Source: a virus
Reading direction: 5' to 3' (one strand)
DNA length: 45,462 nucleotides
IMG/VR virus record: IMGVR_UViG_3300032184_000001
Location: 1 to 45,462 of that record
Shown: positions 17,453-25,128 of the stretch, piece after piece
Layout of the letters: each line of letters begins with the position of its first letter
How positions within the stretch are numbered: position 1 is the stretch's first letter
Notes under the pieces: model-generated
Database searches by the model: none
The model's input: the letters and a program-made list of their open reading frames with translations, nothing else
Told to the model about the DNA's origin: nothing
Program-made: the position numbers and the translations under genes

Positions 17453-18359
17453 CGAGGTTAATCCACTCGACCTGATCGTACTCGGGGTGCCAAAGTTTCA
17501 CTCGCGGACCACGCGGTGTAAAAAGGTAATCCCCATGCCGCAAGATGCGAGCGCACCGTGCGTTCATCAGGAACTCGTCGAAGATGGCGTCGGACGCTTG
17601 GGCGGGATCATCACTGTCAACAGCGCGCTGATGCGCCCACAATGAGTGGTATCGTGTCAGCTTAGTGGAAGCACGAAACGCAGCGAGCGCTCCGTTCACA
17701 TTGGCGTCAAGACCGGCGAACCTGCTGATGAAGTTGTGTGTCTTCTTCTCACCAATGCCGGGGGCGCCCTTGAAGTTATCCACCGCGTCCCCCATCACCG
17801 TTTGGAACATCCAGTGGTAGTCGGCCTCCTGCGGGTCGATGCGGCCCATGCGCTCGATCTTCCAGTGCGCTTCAGGTTGCGCTCCCGCCGGAGCAGCGAC
17901 AGACTTCAGCAGACACACTCGACCGGGAACGGTCAGCATGTCCTTGTCCATCGTGACCATGGTGTACTTGAGCCCGTCATCTCCTGTGGCGATGATGCCC
18001 ATCGCGTCGTCGCCCTCAAGACCGGGGAGGAACTTGTTGGGGAACTCGTTCTCCAGACAGTCCTTCACGTAGTCGTGCAGGAGCGGACGCTCCGAAGTGC
18101 GATTCGCTTTGTACGCCGGGTGGATGCCGTAGCGGAACGCCGCCTTATCGCGCGTGCGGTCACTGAACACGATCAACGAACGCTTACACTTCGCGATCTT
18201 GGTCCACGTCTTGACCAGCTTGAACGCGGTGTCTCGCGCTTGGTCCTTCGACAGGTTCGTCATCGTGTCCCCGTCACCGTCCCAATCGATCTCCTCCTGG
18301 GCTGCGGCGGCGAGGCGGTAACAGAAGATGTCACCGTCGATCAGTGCAACGTTGCTCAT
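17442..18359 (-). CDS. 5'-3' exonuclease (FEN/PIN-like), gp6-like
   Basis: The product has 305 residues from the ATG that overlaps the preceding stop (ATGA). The opening ALIDGDIFCYRLAAA carries the first metal ligand. PAYKANRTSERP, GLEGDDAMGI and MVTMDKDMLT are the arch and acidic-cluster motifs. MGDAVDNFKGAPGIGEKKTHN is the helix-hairpin-helix with its final metal-binding Asp residues. T7 gp6 removes RNA primers and degrades host DNA, and the gene is in the same position downstream of DNA polymerase. Confidence 0.92.
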   Translation of the reverse strand: MSNVALIDGDIFCYRLAAAAQEEIDWDGDGDTMTNLSKDQARDTAFKLVKTWTKIAKCKRSLIVFSDRTRDKAAFRYGIHPAYKANRTSERPLLHDYVKDCLENEFPNKFLPGLEGDDAMGIIATGDDGLKYTMVTMDKDMLTVPGRVCLLKSVAAPAGAQPEAHWKIERMGRIDPQEADYHWMFQTVMGDAVDNFKGAPGIGEKKTHNFISRFAGLDANVNGALAAFRASTKLTRYHSLWAHQRAVDSDDPAQASDAIFDEFLMNARCARILRHGDYLFTPRGPRVKLWHPEYDQVEWINLDAS

Positions 18360-18763
18360 GTACCTTGCTCCGCAACACCAACACGTTTCTGATACGCAGG
18401 CCACCCGATGAACCCGTAGGGCAACTTCTCCTCGTAGTTCCGTCCATAGAACAGATACATAATGTCCCACTCAACGTCTTCGGTGACAGCGACAATCTTG
18501 TCGATGATCACAGTATTCTCTGGAGCAAATCCACAGACAGCAGACCACGCTGCGACTGGCGTGTGGGGGTTCGTCACCAATTCATTATAGAGTGTCGTGG
18601 CGGTCTCCATGTTGTTGCAGATGACGCCCACCTGAACGATTTCGCCCTCCGCCCAAGTCGGGATATTCTCGACCACGATGTCTTGGGAACGAGAGAGACA
18701 AGGGATCAGGATCAACGCGGCAATCCCCGCCGCGAACAGGATACGTGTGATAGTTTGCATCAT
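18356..18763 (-). CDS. Exported protein of unknown function
   Basis: The 135-residue product (or 134, since two adjacent ATG codons follow GAGGAGG) has an N-terminal signal peptide or anchor (ITRILFAAGIAALILIPCLSRSQ). A Cys near residue 22 is not in a convincing lipobox. The mature region is acidic and mixed alpha/beta with two further Cys. It sits between DNA polymerase and exonuclease, where T7 carries small unrelated genes, and overlaps the exonuclease start by four bases. No family is recognised. Confidence 0.65.
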   Translation of the reverse strand: MMQTITRILFAAGIAALILIPCLSRSQDIVVENIPTWAEGEIVQVGVICNNMETATTLYNELVTNPHTPVAAWSAVCGFAPENTVIIDKIVAVTEDVEWDIMYLFYGRNYEEKLPYGFIGWPAYQKRVGVAEQGT

Positions 18764-18769
18764 TCCTCC

Positions 18770-20695
18770 TCAGTGTGTTTCTGCCCACGTGTCGCCGATC
18801 TTATACTCCCCAGCAACAGGACAGCGGAAGTTGAGCATTTCCCCGGCGACCGGCACGCAGTCGGCCAGGGTCTTCCCCACAAGGTCCGCTACCTCGGGGC
18901 GTGCTTCGTACTGTACTTCGTCGTGCACCCACATGACCATCGCGAAGTCTTCGTCTTCGACCAATCCGTGGGCTTCCAGATGCTCAGTGGCGATTGCGAT
19001 GACTTGCTTCATGATAATGATACCCGCACTTTGAAGGATCAAATTCAACGCAGAATGCGGCGACCGGACCCACAGCGTGCGACCATCGAGGCCCCGCAGC
19101 TTACCCTGGAGGCGCGCCCGGCGTTGTACTTCACCAGTCAACTTGCCGGCACCAATCCATGTGCTCTCAATGATGCCGCGCACAGCCTTACCGACCGCCG
19201 TGTTCGACGGACGCTTCTTGCCCACGGGGACACCGAGAAGTTCGTAGTTGATTTCCTTCCCGACTTCGTACGCGATCTGGAACATGGTCAATCCCAGCTT
19301 CGCGTCGCCGGCCCCGTAGAGCCAACCGTACTCAATGCGCTTGGTCCCGTTGCGGCACTTGTCCCACTCGACCGGGTTGTCTTCCTTCGTGAACCCGAAG
19401 TCGTTGCCGAGTGCCAGCATCATCTTCGTGTGGACGTCGCCCTCCAACAGTTCACGAATGAACTCCCCTCCGTCGTACGGAGCGAGGTAGTGCGACAGGC
19501 ACCGAAGTTCGATACCGGACAGGTCCATGCCGACCAGCTTGCGCCCCTTCGTGGCAGTCCACGCCTTGCGCATGTCCTTGTCAGTCGAGACCTGCTGGAT
19601 GTTCGGCGAGGAACACGATGGCCGACCCGTCACTGCCTTAAGCGGGTTCAAGTTGGCGTGTACTCTGCCGTAGTGGTCAATGTGGTGAAGCCACCCGCCA
19701 CCGGAGCCATCTTTCTTGGGCTGTGAGTTGATCTGCCCGATCTTCTTATCGGTCCCTAGGTAGTCGGCGAGCACGCCGGCCTGCGGAACGGTGGCGGACA
19801 GGTCCCGCAGGATGTCTTCGTCGATCTTCGGCTGTCCCGTCTCCGTGTACGCCGAGGGTATCCACTTGAACGTACGCTGGAGCCGCTTCGCGATCTGCTG
19901 CCGTGAACCGGGGTTGAATTCCTGCACTTCGACCGGCGTGTAGGCGGAGCCAGGATCGAGCATCCCGTACATCGGGTGCCGCTTGTTCACGACCTTCAGA
20001 ACTTTACCACCGGGCGGGGTGCCCGTCTTGGCAACGAGGATCGGCGGGAACAACTCTTGCAGTTCCTTTTCGACCTTCTCGTTCTCGTCCATCAGTTCGG
20101 ACAACAGCTTGCGAGTGTACGGCACGTCGAGTTGGAAGCCGCGATTGACTGTCTTCGCACACTCCCACGCAACTTGATGTTCGATCTCGACGGCGCCCGG
20201 CATCAGGTCGAGCATCGGCCACAGGCGCTGGGCGAGGCGGTCGGTAATCTCCACGTCCATCGCGCAGCGGTGCTCCATCTTCGGGGACCACTGCGTCCAG
20301 TCTTCGTGGACGACCTTCTCGATACCCAAGCGTTCCCCCCAGGTCTCCAGCGCATGCGGGCGCTGGCCGGGGCGCTCGGGTTTGCCCAGCTTGGACAGGA
20401 CCAGAGTGTCGATGATGTACCGCCAGTCGATCTCAATGTCGAGATAGACCATAGCAGCGGCGCGAATGTCGTACCCTAGTCCGTTGTGGAACACGACGTA
20501 CCGCTTGTCCCTGGTGGCGCGCGCGATGATCTCCAGGCCGTCGCGCACACTCCCCTCGGCATTCGGGCAGTAGTCGTTGTAAGAGAGGGGGGCGTTGTCG
20601 TTGTCCCACATCTCTTTGATGCTCACCTGCCAGATCGTCGTCAGAGTATCGAGAAGGCCATCGGCCTCCAAGTCGGCGATCAGCGGTGTTTCCAT
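18770..20695 (-). CDS. DNA polymerase, family A, gp5-like
   Basis: The protein has 641 residues. The N-terminal 3'-5' exonuclease is intact: Asp8 and Glu10 in IADLEADGLL, FHNGLGYDI, and AMDVEITDRL. The polymerase palm has motif A (GMDLSGIELRCLSHYLAPYD), motif B (NGTKRIEYGWLYGAGDAKLG) and motif C (MWVHDEVQYE). The C-terminus ends in WAETH, close to the T7 end that enters the active site. It is a little shorter than T7 gp5 (704), mainly in the thumb region. It replicates phage DNA with the primase-helicase. Confidence 0.96.
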   Translation of the reverse strand: METPLIADLEADGLLDTLTTIWQVSIKEMWDNDNAPLSYNDYCPNAEGSVRDGLEIIARATRDKRYVVFHNGLGYDIRAAAMVYLDIEIDWRYIIDTLVLSKLGKPERPGQRPHALETWGERLGIEKVVHEDWTQWSPKMEHRCAMDVEITDRLAQRLWPMLDLMPGAVEIEHQVAWECAKTVNRGFQLDVPYTRKLLSELMDENEKVEKELQELFPPILVAKTGTPPGGKVLKVVNKRHPMYGMLDPGSAYTPVEVQEFNPGSRQQIAKRLQRTFKWIPSAYTETGQPKIDEDILRDLSATVPQAGVLADYLGTDKKIGQINSQPKKDGSGGGWLHHIDHYGRVHANLNPLKAVTGRPSCSSPNIQQVSTDKDMRKAWTATKGRKLVGMDLSGIELRCLSHYLAPYDGGEFIRELLEGDVHTKMMLALGNDFGFTKEDNPVEWDKCRNGTKRIEYGWLYGAGDAKLGLTMFQIAYEVGKEINYELLGVPVGKKRPSNTAVGKAVRGIIESTWIGAGKLTGEVQRRARLQGKLRGLDGRTLWVRSPHSALNLILQSAGIIIMKQVIAIATEHLEAHGLVEDEDFAMVMWVHDEVQYEARPEVADLVGKTLADCVPVAGEMLNFRCPVAGEYKIGDTWAETH

Positions 20696-20698
20696 GTC

Positions 20699-21907
20699 TT
20701 ACCCTTTCAACATCTCCGGGTTCACGCTGTTGCGGGACACTTCGCCGAACTCCCGGTGCAGGGTGATCGACTTCATGCTCCGCTTGGAGCGGTAGCCCTT
20801 TTGTGAGTGCCACGCGTCTTGCGCAGCCAGCACTTGGAACGTCTCGACAGTCGCACCAACGTAGTCCTTGTAGCCAAGCTTCTGTGAGTGGTGCACGTGG
20901 CCCACCCAAATGTAGCGATGGTCCGTCGCGCCCCACATCTCGGGCACGTCGGTCGCCATGATCAGTGGGAGGTCGGGCAGCTTGGCTCCGTGCCCGTGGT
21001 GCGTACCAACCAGCACCTTCCCGAACTGGAAGTAGTGGTAGTGACGCGGCGACGTGTCCACCGTCAGGCGGGGCTCGTTCTCGTACACGACGCGCAAGCA
21101 CTCCATCAGGAAGATGGACGAGTACAGGTCGTGGTTCCCCACTTCGATGATCAGATGCACGTTCTTGTGCTTCTCCAGCGTACGGTCGATGGTGTACCGG
21201 ATGGTGCGGATCGCCGCGCGGATCATCTGCGGGAAGCGTGTGTCGCTGTCGAGCATGTTGTCGCCGGTCGGCGTGACCGGGAACTGTCCGTCGTAGTGCA
21301 TGAAGTCGCCCAGCACTGCGATCAGCGCAGTCTGCGCTGGGGGCGCCGCGCCCACGAGGTAATCCGTCGCGTCCCGCAGAAGCTTCTCCGCGATCTTTAG
21401 GTCGTAGTCTCCGTTGGCACACTCTTTGCCCCAGGCGAGCATGCCCATGTGATGGTCGCCAATCGGGTAAGCGACGCACAGGTCTTCGCCGACGCTCAGC
21501 GTGTCGAGCCCGTTGGTCGGGCTGCGCATCCAGGGGATGGGCGCGGCAGGCGGGAGGGACTGCGACAACTCGTCGGCCAGTGTTCGCCACGCCAGTTCAC
21601 GCTCGGCATCCTCAGGCTTCTCCTGCACCCACTGCTGCCGAACTTCCCCGTTCGGACCGAAGTTGGTGGACACCTTGCTCACGCGCATGCCTTCCGGTGC
21701 GGGGTGAACGAGGTTGTACTGCGGGCTGTAGCCACGGGCGACGGCTTTCTCCTGCACACGCCGGAACGCGACGCGGATGTTCGCCGTCGTGCACCCCAGG
21801 ACGCGCGCCGCTTGGCTCACGCTCCCGCAGTTCCACGTCGCTTCCAACCGCGCCCACTGTGTCTCGGTCGCGAACTGTCGAAGGTTGTCGTCTCTTTCGT
21901 ATCTCAT
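20699..21907 (-). CDS. Helix-turn-helix / calcineurin-like metallophosphoesterase fusion
   Basis: The protein has 402 residues. Residues 15-55 look like a helix-turn-helix (SVSQAARVLGCTTANIRVAF). From about residue 145 there is a metallophosphoesterase with all metal motifs: Asp151-x-His153, Gly-Asp (200-201), Gly-Asn-His-Asp (257-260), His303/304 and Gly-His-Val-His-His (336-340). Such enzymes hydrolyse phosphodiesters, including nucleic acid ends (Mre11 type) or cyclic nucleotides. The gene lies between primase-helicase and DNA polymerase, so a DNA-processing role with sequence-directed targeting is likely but unproven. Confidence 0.85.
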   Translation of the reverse strand: MRYERDDNLRQFATETQWARLEATWNCGSVSQAARVLGCTTANIRVAFRRVQEKAVARGYSPQYNLVHPAPEGMRVSKVSTNFGPNGEVRQQWVQEKPEDAERELAWRTLADELSQSLPPAAPIPWMRSPTNGLDTLSVGEDLCVAYPIGDHHMGMLAWGKECANGDYDLKIAEKLLRDATDYLVGAAPPAQTALIAVLGDFMHYDGQFPVTPTGDNMLDSDTRFPQMIRAAIRTIRYTIDRTLEKHKNVHLIIEVGNHDLYSSIFLMECLRVVYENEPRLTVDTSPRHYHYFQFGKVLVGTHHGHGAKLPDLPLIMATDVPEMWGATDHRYIWVGHVHHSQKLGYKDYVGATVETFQVLAAQDAWHSQKGYRSKRSMKSITLHREFGEVSRNSVNPEMLKG

Positions 21908-21919
21908 GAGAACTCCTGC

Positions 21920-23536
21920 TTAGAAGTCTTGGGCGGGATCGTCAACTCCTCCAGCGGGTTTGTCTTCGCCTTCCCATTCGAGGAGGCGCCCCGTCTCGCG
22001 ATTGTACCGCAGGTATCCGGCTGGGCCGGTGTCACCTGCGTACCGGTTCTTGAGTACGCGCAACAGCGTCGTGTTGCGGTCATCCTCGTCTTCGGCCTGA
22101 CTGTCTCGTTCCAGTGCGATCACGGCGTCGGACAATTGGGCGATGGACTGCGAGCCACGGAGCAGGGACAAGTTGATCTTCCCTCCGTTCTCAATGGGCT
22201 TGCCATCCGCACGCTTCAAGTGCGAGATGACGTGGAATGACGCGTTCGTCTCCTGTGTGAGGGAACGCAGTGTGGTCATGATCTTGTCGAGCGTTCGGCG
22301 CTCGTCCACTTCCAGATCGTTGCCCGATACGACGAGTGACACGTGATCGAGGATGATCACCCGGCACCCCAAGGCTTTGACCATGTAGCGGATGTGCCCG
22401 ATCAGCACGTCTTCATCGAGCGAGCCGAAGTGATCGTACGCCTCGATGCGGCGCGTGCCGATGGTCTGCTCCCACGCAGCGTCGAACTCCTCGTCGGAGT
22501 ACTCGATGCCGGGCAGGTGGATGGGCTTGTTCAGTTCGATGGAGATGACACGCTTGCCGGCGCGGTCGGGACCCTCCTCCAGATACACGATGCCGACCTT
22601 CGTGGCCTGCGTCGTGCACAGATCGTGCAGGATTTCCGACACGGCGGTCGTCTTGCCGGCGCCCGTGCCCGCGCACCACGTGATCAACTCCCCGTCCCTG
22701 TAGCCATACAGCTTCTCGTTCAGCCCGGCCCAGGGATAAGCGCGGCCCATCCGCAGGCGGGCCTTGATCCGTTCTTTGATGTCCGCGAGGTTGATCACCG
22801 CGTCCGGTCGATACGCCTTGGCGTTCCACAGTGCGTCGCGCAGGGGCTTGCGGCCCTCCGCCTTCAGCATCTCGGCGGCGTCCTTGTACGCGCCGAAGTC
22901 CACGACTGCGGCCTTGCCCGGTGAAAACAGACCGACGCACTGCTCAACCGCCTTCTTGCCTTCCTCGTCGGCGTCGAACGCGAGCACGATCTTCTCGTAG
23001 GTCTCCAAGAACTCCAGGTTCTTCTTGAGCGCAGCGAGCGCGCCGCCCGCCCCGTTCGGGACGGACACGGCGGGCCACGACAGGCCCATCGCGTCACACG
23101 CAGCGAGCGCGTCCACTTCACCCTCGGTGATCACGAGCATCTTGCCGCCACGTCGGGCAAGTTGCATGCCGAACAGTGTGGCGCGGGATATGTCGCCCGT
23201 GATCGTGAAGTCCTTGCCGGGCATGCGCACCTTCTGTGCGACTAACTGCCCCTTGTCGTCGTAGTAGGGTGCGACCTGCACCTTCTCGCCGTCGTACACG
23301 CCGATGCCGTAGCCGTACTTCTTGCAGGCTTCCTGCGAGATATCCCGGCTCGCCAGCGGAATGTACTCCAGATCGTAGAGGAGCGGCTGGCCCTTCGGAG
23401 GGTCCTTGCGTTCACCATCCGGTGCCTTGATCGTGCCGCAGGAGAAGCAGATGGACACGCCGCTCAAGTAGACGGCGCGTGCATCACTGCTCCCGCAGTC
23501 GTCGCAAGGCAGTTTGGTTTCAGCGAACTGGCTCAC
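21920..23536 (-). CDS. DNA primase-helicase, gp4-like
   Basis: The product has 538 residues from a GTG start with AGGAGGGGGAG upstream that overlaps the preceding stop as GTGA. The zinc-binding domain has Cys11, 14, 30 and 33. The Toprim core has ITEGEVDALA (Glu138) and AFDADEEG (188-190). The helicase has Walker A GTGAGKTT (290-297), Walker B VIILDHVSLVV, motif H3 HVISHLKR and the arginine-finger region RGSQSIAQLSDAVIALERD. An acidic tail (DDPAQDF) would contact the polymerase. It unwinds DNA and makes primers at the fork. Confidence 0.96.
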   Translation of the reverse strand: MSQFAETKLPCDDCGSSDARAVYLSGVSICFSCGTIKAPDGERKDPPKGQPLLYDLEYIPLASRDISQEACKKYGYGIGVYDGEKVQVAPYYDDKGQLVAQKVRMPGKDFTITGDISRATLFGMQLARRGGKMLVITEGEVDALAACDAMGLSWPAVSVPNGAGGALAALKKNLEFLETYEKIVLAFDADEEGKKAVEQCVGLFSPGKAAVVDFGAYKDAAEMLKAEGRKPLRDALWNAKAYRPDAVINLADIKERIKARLRMGRAYPWAGLNEKLYGYRDGELITWCAGTGAGKTTAVSEILHDLCTTQATKVGIVYLEEGPDRAGKRVISIELNKPIHLPGIEYSDEEFDAAWEQTIGTRRIEAYDHFGSLDEDVLIGHIRYMVKALGCRVIILDHVSLVVSGNDLEVDERRTLDKIMTTLRSLTQETNASFHVISHLKRADGKPIENGGKINLSLLRGSQSIAQLSDAVIALERDSQAEDEDDRNTTLLRVLKNRYAGDTGPAGYLRYNRETGRLLEWEGEDKPAGGVDDPAQDF

Positions 23537-23754
23537 GGGCTCCCCCTCCTGAACTTGTGCTGAAACAGTTCGTGGCCGTGCGTATACTTCCACATCTTAC
23601 CTATCTGCTCAGCAAGCGTGACCCACGGCCCGCCCATCGTCATCATCACGTCAACAAGCTGTGATGCCGCTTCCGGGTCAAGCCTCAAGATGTAGCCGTC
23701 CTTCTTGTCGTTGAGCATAGCAAGCGGGGTGATGGGCGGGCGTGTTCTTGTCAT
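23533..23754 (-). CDS. Small unknown protein (73 aa)
   Basis: The product is soluble and mixed in charge, with a helix around DPEAASQLVDVMMTMGGPWV and a basic C-terminus. It is coupled by four-base overlaps to the genes on both sides, directly ahead of the primase-helicase. No family is recognised. Confidence 0.65.
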   Translation of the reverse strand: MTRTRPPITPLAMLNDKKDGYILRLDPEAASQLVDVMMTMGGPWVTLAEQIGKMWKYTHGHELFQHKFRRGSP

Positions 23755-23972
23755 TCGAAGAACTCCTCCGTGATTTCAACGGGGGGGATAGGGACTAGCT
23801 TTTCTTCATAAGTATCCCATACCCACTTAACACGGTCGGGCGCCCTCCAAACTTTGTACGGGCCGTCTTCCTCAAATTTCTCCAACCACGTTTCTAGTTC
23901 ATGCCTGACTGTGAACCCAGCGATGGGTTTCTCCCCCTGCATCACGAGGTACACATAGCCTGCTCTAGCCAT
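23751..23972 (-). CDS. Small unknown protein (73 aa)
   Basis: The product starts behind GAGGAG, directly after the resolvase stop. It opens with YVYLVMQGEKPIAGFTVRHE and contains several Trp residues and an acidic C-terminus, which suggests a compact beta-alpha fold. It is part of the coupled run between resolvase and primase-helicase. No family is recognised. Confidence 0.65.
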   Translation of the reverse strand: MARAGYVYLVMQGEKPIAGFTVRHELETWLEKFEEDGPYKVWRAPDRVKWVWDTYEEKLVPIPPVEITEEFFE

Positions 23973-24488
23973 TCACATCTCCTCGATGCTAATCGTGTCA
24001 GGCTGATCGAGCACGTCTTTCGACAAGTTCGGAGTGACCCACAGCGCATCCCAGTCGAGCCGCGACAACTCAGTCGTCGCCTCCAGGTACGTGTGTGGTC
24101 CCTCGTCTTCGTCGGCATAGCGCTTGCCGGTGATCAACACGACGATCTGTTTGTCGTCCCGCCATATGCACTGTTCCTTGGTAACGGCGTCGAGGATACC
24201 CTTCGCGAAGTTGTCCACGTCGCCAACAGGGAACTCATTAGCGGGGTTCTTCGGCTTGTTACACACAGCGATGCACAATACGAACACAGGCTTGGTGGTC
24301 GGAAGCGGAGGGGCGTCGATGTTCGCCATCGCAGCAGCGGCATCGTACATCCACATTTTCGTACGCTTCGGATAATAGGTGCCCCACTTTGACACCCGTG
24401 GCCGGGCTTTAGGAACAGGGGCGACCGGCAGCGTCAACTGCCACCGGTCCCCTTCGTGCGCGTAAAGCGCTCGCTCAGAAGTCGCCAT
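23973..24488 (-). CDS. RusA-like Holliday junction resolvase
   Basis: The product has 171 residues from the ATG at 24486-24488, overlapping the end of ssb by 14 bases. LPVAPVPKARPRVSKWGTYY is the RusA N-terminal motif, and PVGDVDNFAKGILDAV with the following WRDDKQIV carries the catalytic aspartates of the family. It resolves branched replication and recombination intermediates before packaging. T7 uses the unrelated gp3 endonuclease at this location between ssb and primase, so this is a functional replacement. Confidence 0.85.
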   Translation of the reverse strand: MATSERALYAHEGDRWQLTLPVAPVPKARPRVSKWGTYYPKRTKMWMYDAAAAMANIDAPPLPTTKPVFVLCIAVCNKPKNPANEFPVGDVDNFAKGILDAVTKEQCIWRDDKQIVVLITGKRYADEDEGPHTYLEATTELSRLDWDALWVTPNLSKDVLDQPDTISIEEM

Positions 24489-25071
24489 TGCCCTGCGGCG
24501 GGGCCTCGTTGTCGTCACCGCCGGTATCCTCGGGGGCTTCGAAGCCATCCTCCTCGCCAAACGCAGCAGCAGCAGCGGCGCCAAGGCCCTCGCCGGCCCG
24601 CTTGTCGATGACCTGGATCGCGGCCATGCGCAGCGACAAACCGGACGTGGCGCCCGTGTCATACTCGTTGCGCTGAAATGCGATCTTCACGAGGTCGCCC
24701 GACGCGACGCGAACATCGCCGGTCAGCGGACGCTTCTTCGCGTCAACGACCGTGGGCTTGTACTGCGATTTGAAGTTCACAAGCCAGCAGTTCGCGAAGT
24801 CTCCCTTCGGCTTGCCGTCCTTGTCCTTCATCTTATCGCCATCCTTCACAGGCGAGTTCTTCTTCGATCCCTCCATCTTGTCGGTATGGATCCAGTGGAG
24901 TTCCATCGCCCAGTCGGCAGCGTCGCCGTCCTTGGAAATGACGAGCGATCCTTTGAAACGCCCATCATCCTCAGTCTTGGCGAACTTGGTGTCCTTCTTG
25001 TAGATCCAAGCGTATGCCAGCACTCCCTCGGGGCTGATCTCGATGGGAACGCGCTTCTTCTCTTGTGCCAT
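24475..25071 (-). CDS. Single-stranded DNA-binding protein, gp2.5-like
   Basis: The 198-residue protein has a basic, beta-rich core and a long acidic C-terminal tail ending in a single Phe (PPQGNGDF), the arrangement of T7 gp2.5. Gene order (RNA polymerase, then ssb, then nuclease, then primase-helicase) is that of T7. It coats single strands and uses the acidic tail to recruit polymerase and helicase. A candidate phage promoter lies 36 bases upstream, so it would be the first gene of the replication operon. Confidence 0.9.
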   Translation of the reverse strand: MAQEKKRVPIEISPEGVLAYAWIYKKDTKFAKTEDDGRFKGSLVISKDGDAADWAMELHWIHTDKMEGSKKNSPVKDGDKMKDKDGKPKGDFANCWLVNFKSQYKPTVVDAKKRPLTGDVRVASGDLVKIAFQRNEYDTGATSGLSLRMAAIQVIDKRAGEGLGAAAAAAFGEEDGFEAPEDTGGDDNEAPPQGNGDF

Positions 25072-25106
25072 TCAGTGTTGCTCCATGTTGCTATCGGTAA
25101 GGTCGG

Positions 25107-25128
25107 CTTAGGGTCCCTTTTGCCCGTC
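25107..25128 (-). promoter_or_regulatory. Candidate phage RNA polymerase promoter P4 (replication operon)
   Basis: The minus-strand core GGCAAAAGGGACCCTAA occupies 25124-25108, with a predicted start at the G at 25107. It lies between the RNA polymerase stop and ssb, and its upstream edge overlaps the last codons of the polymerase gene. The three most upstream positions are the weakest of the five copies. By analogy with T7, transcription from here might also prime replication. Confidence 0.7.
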
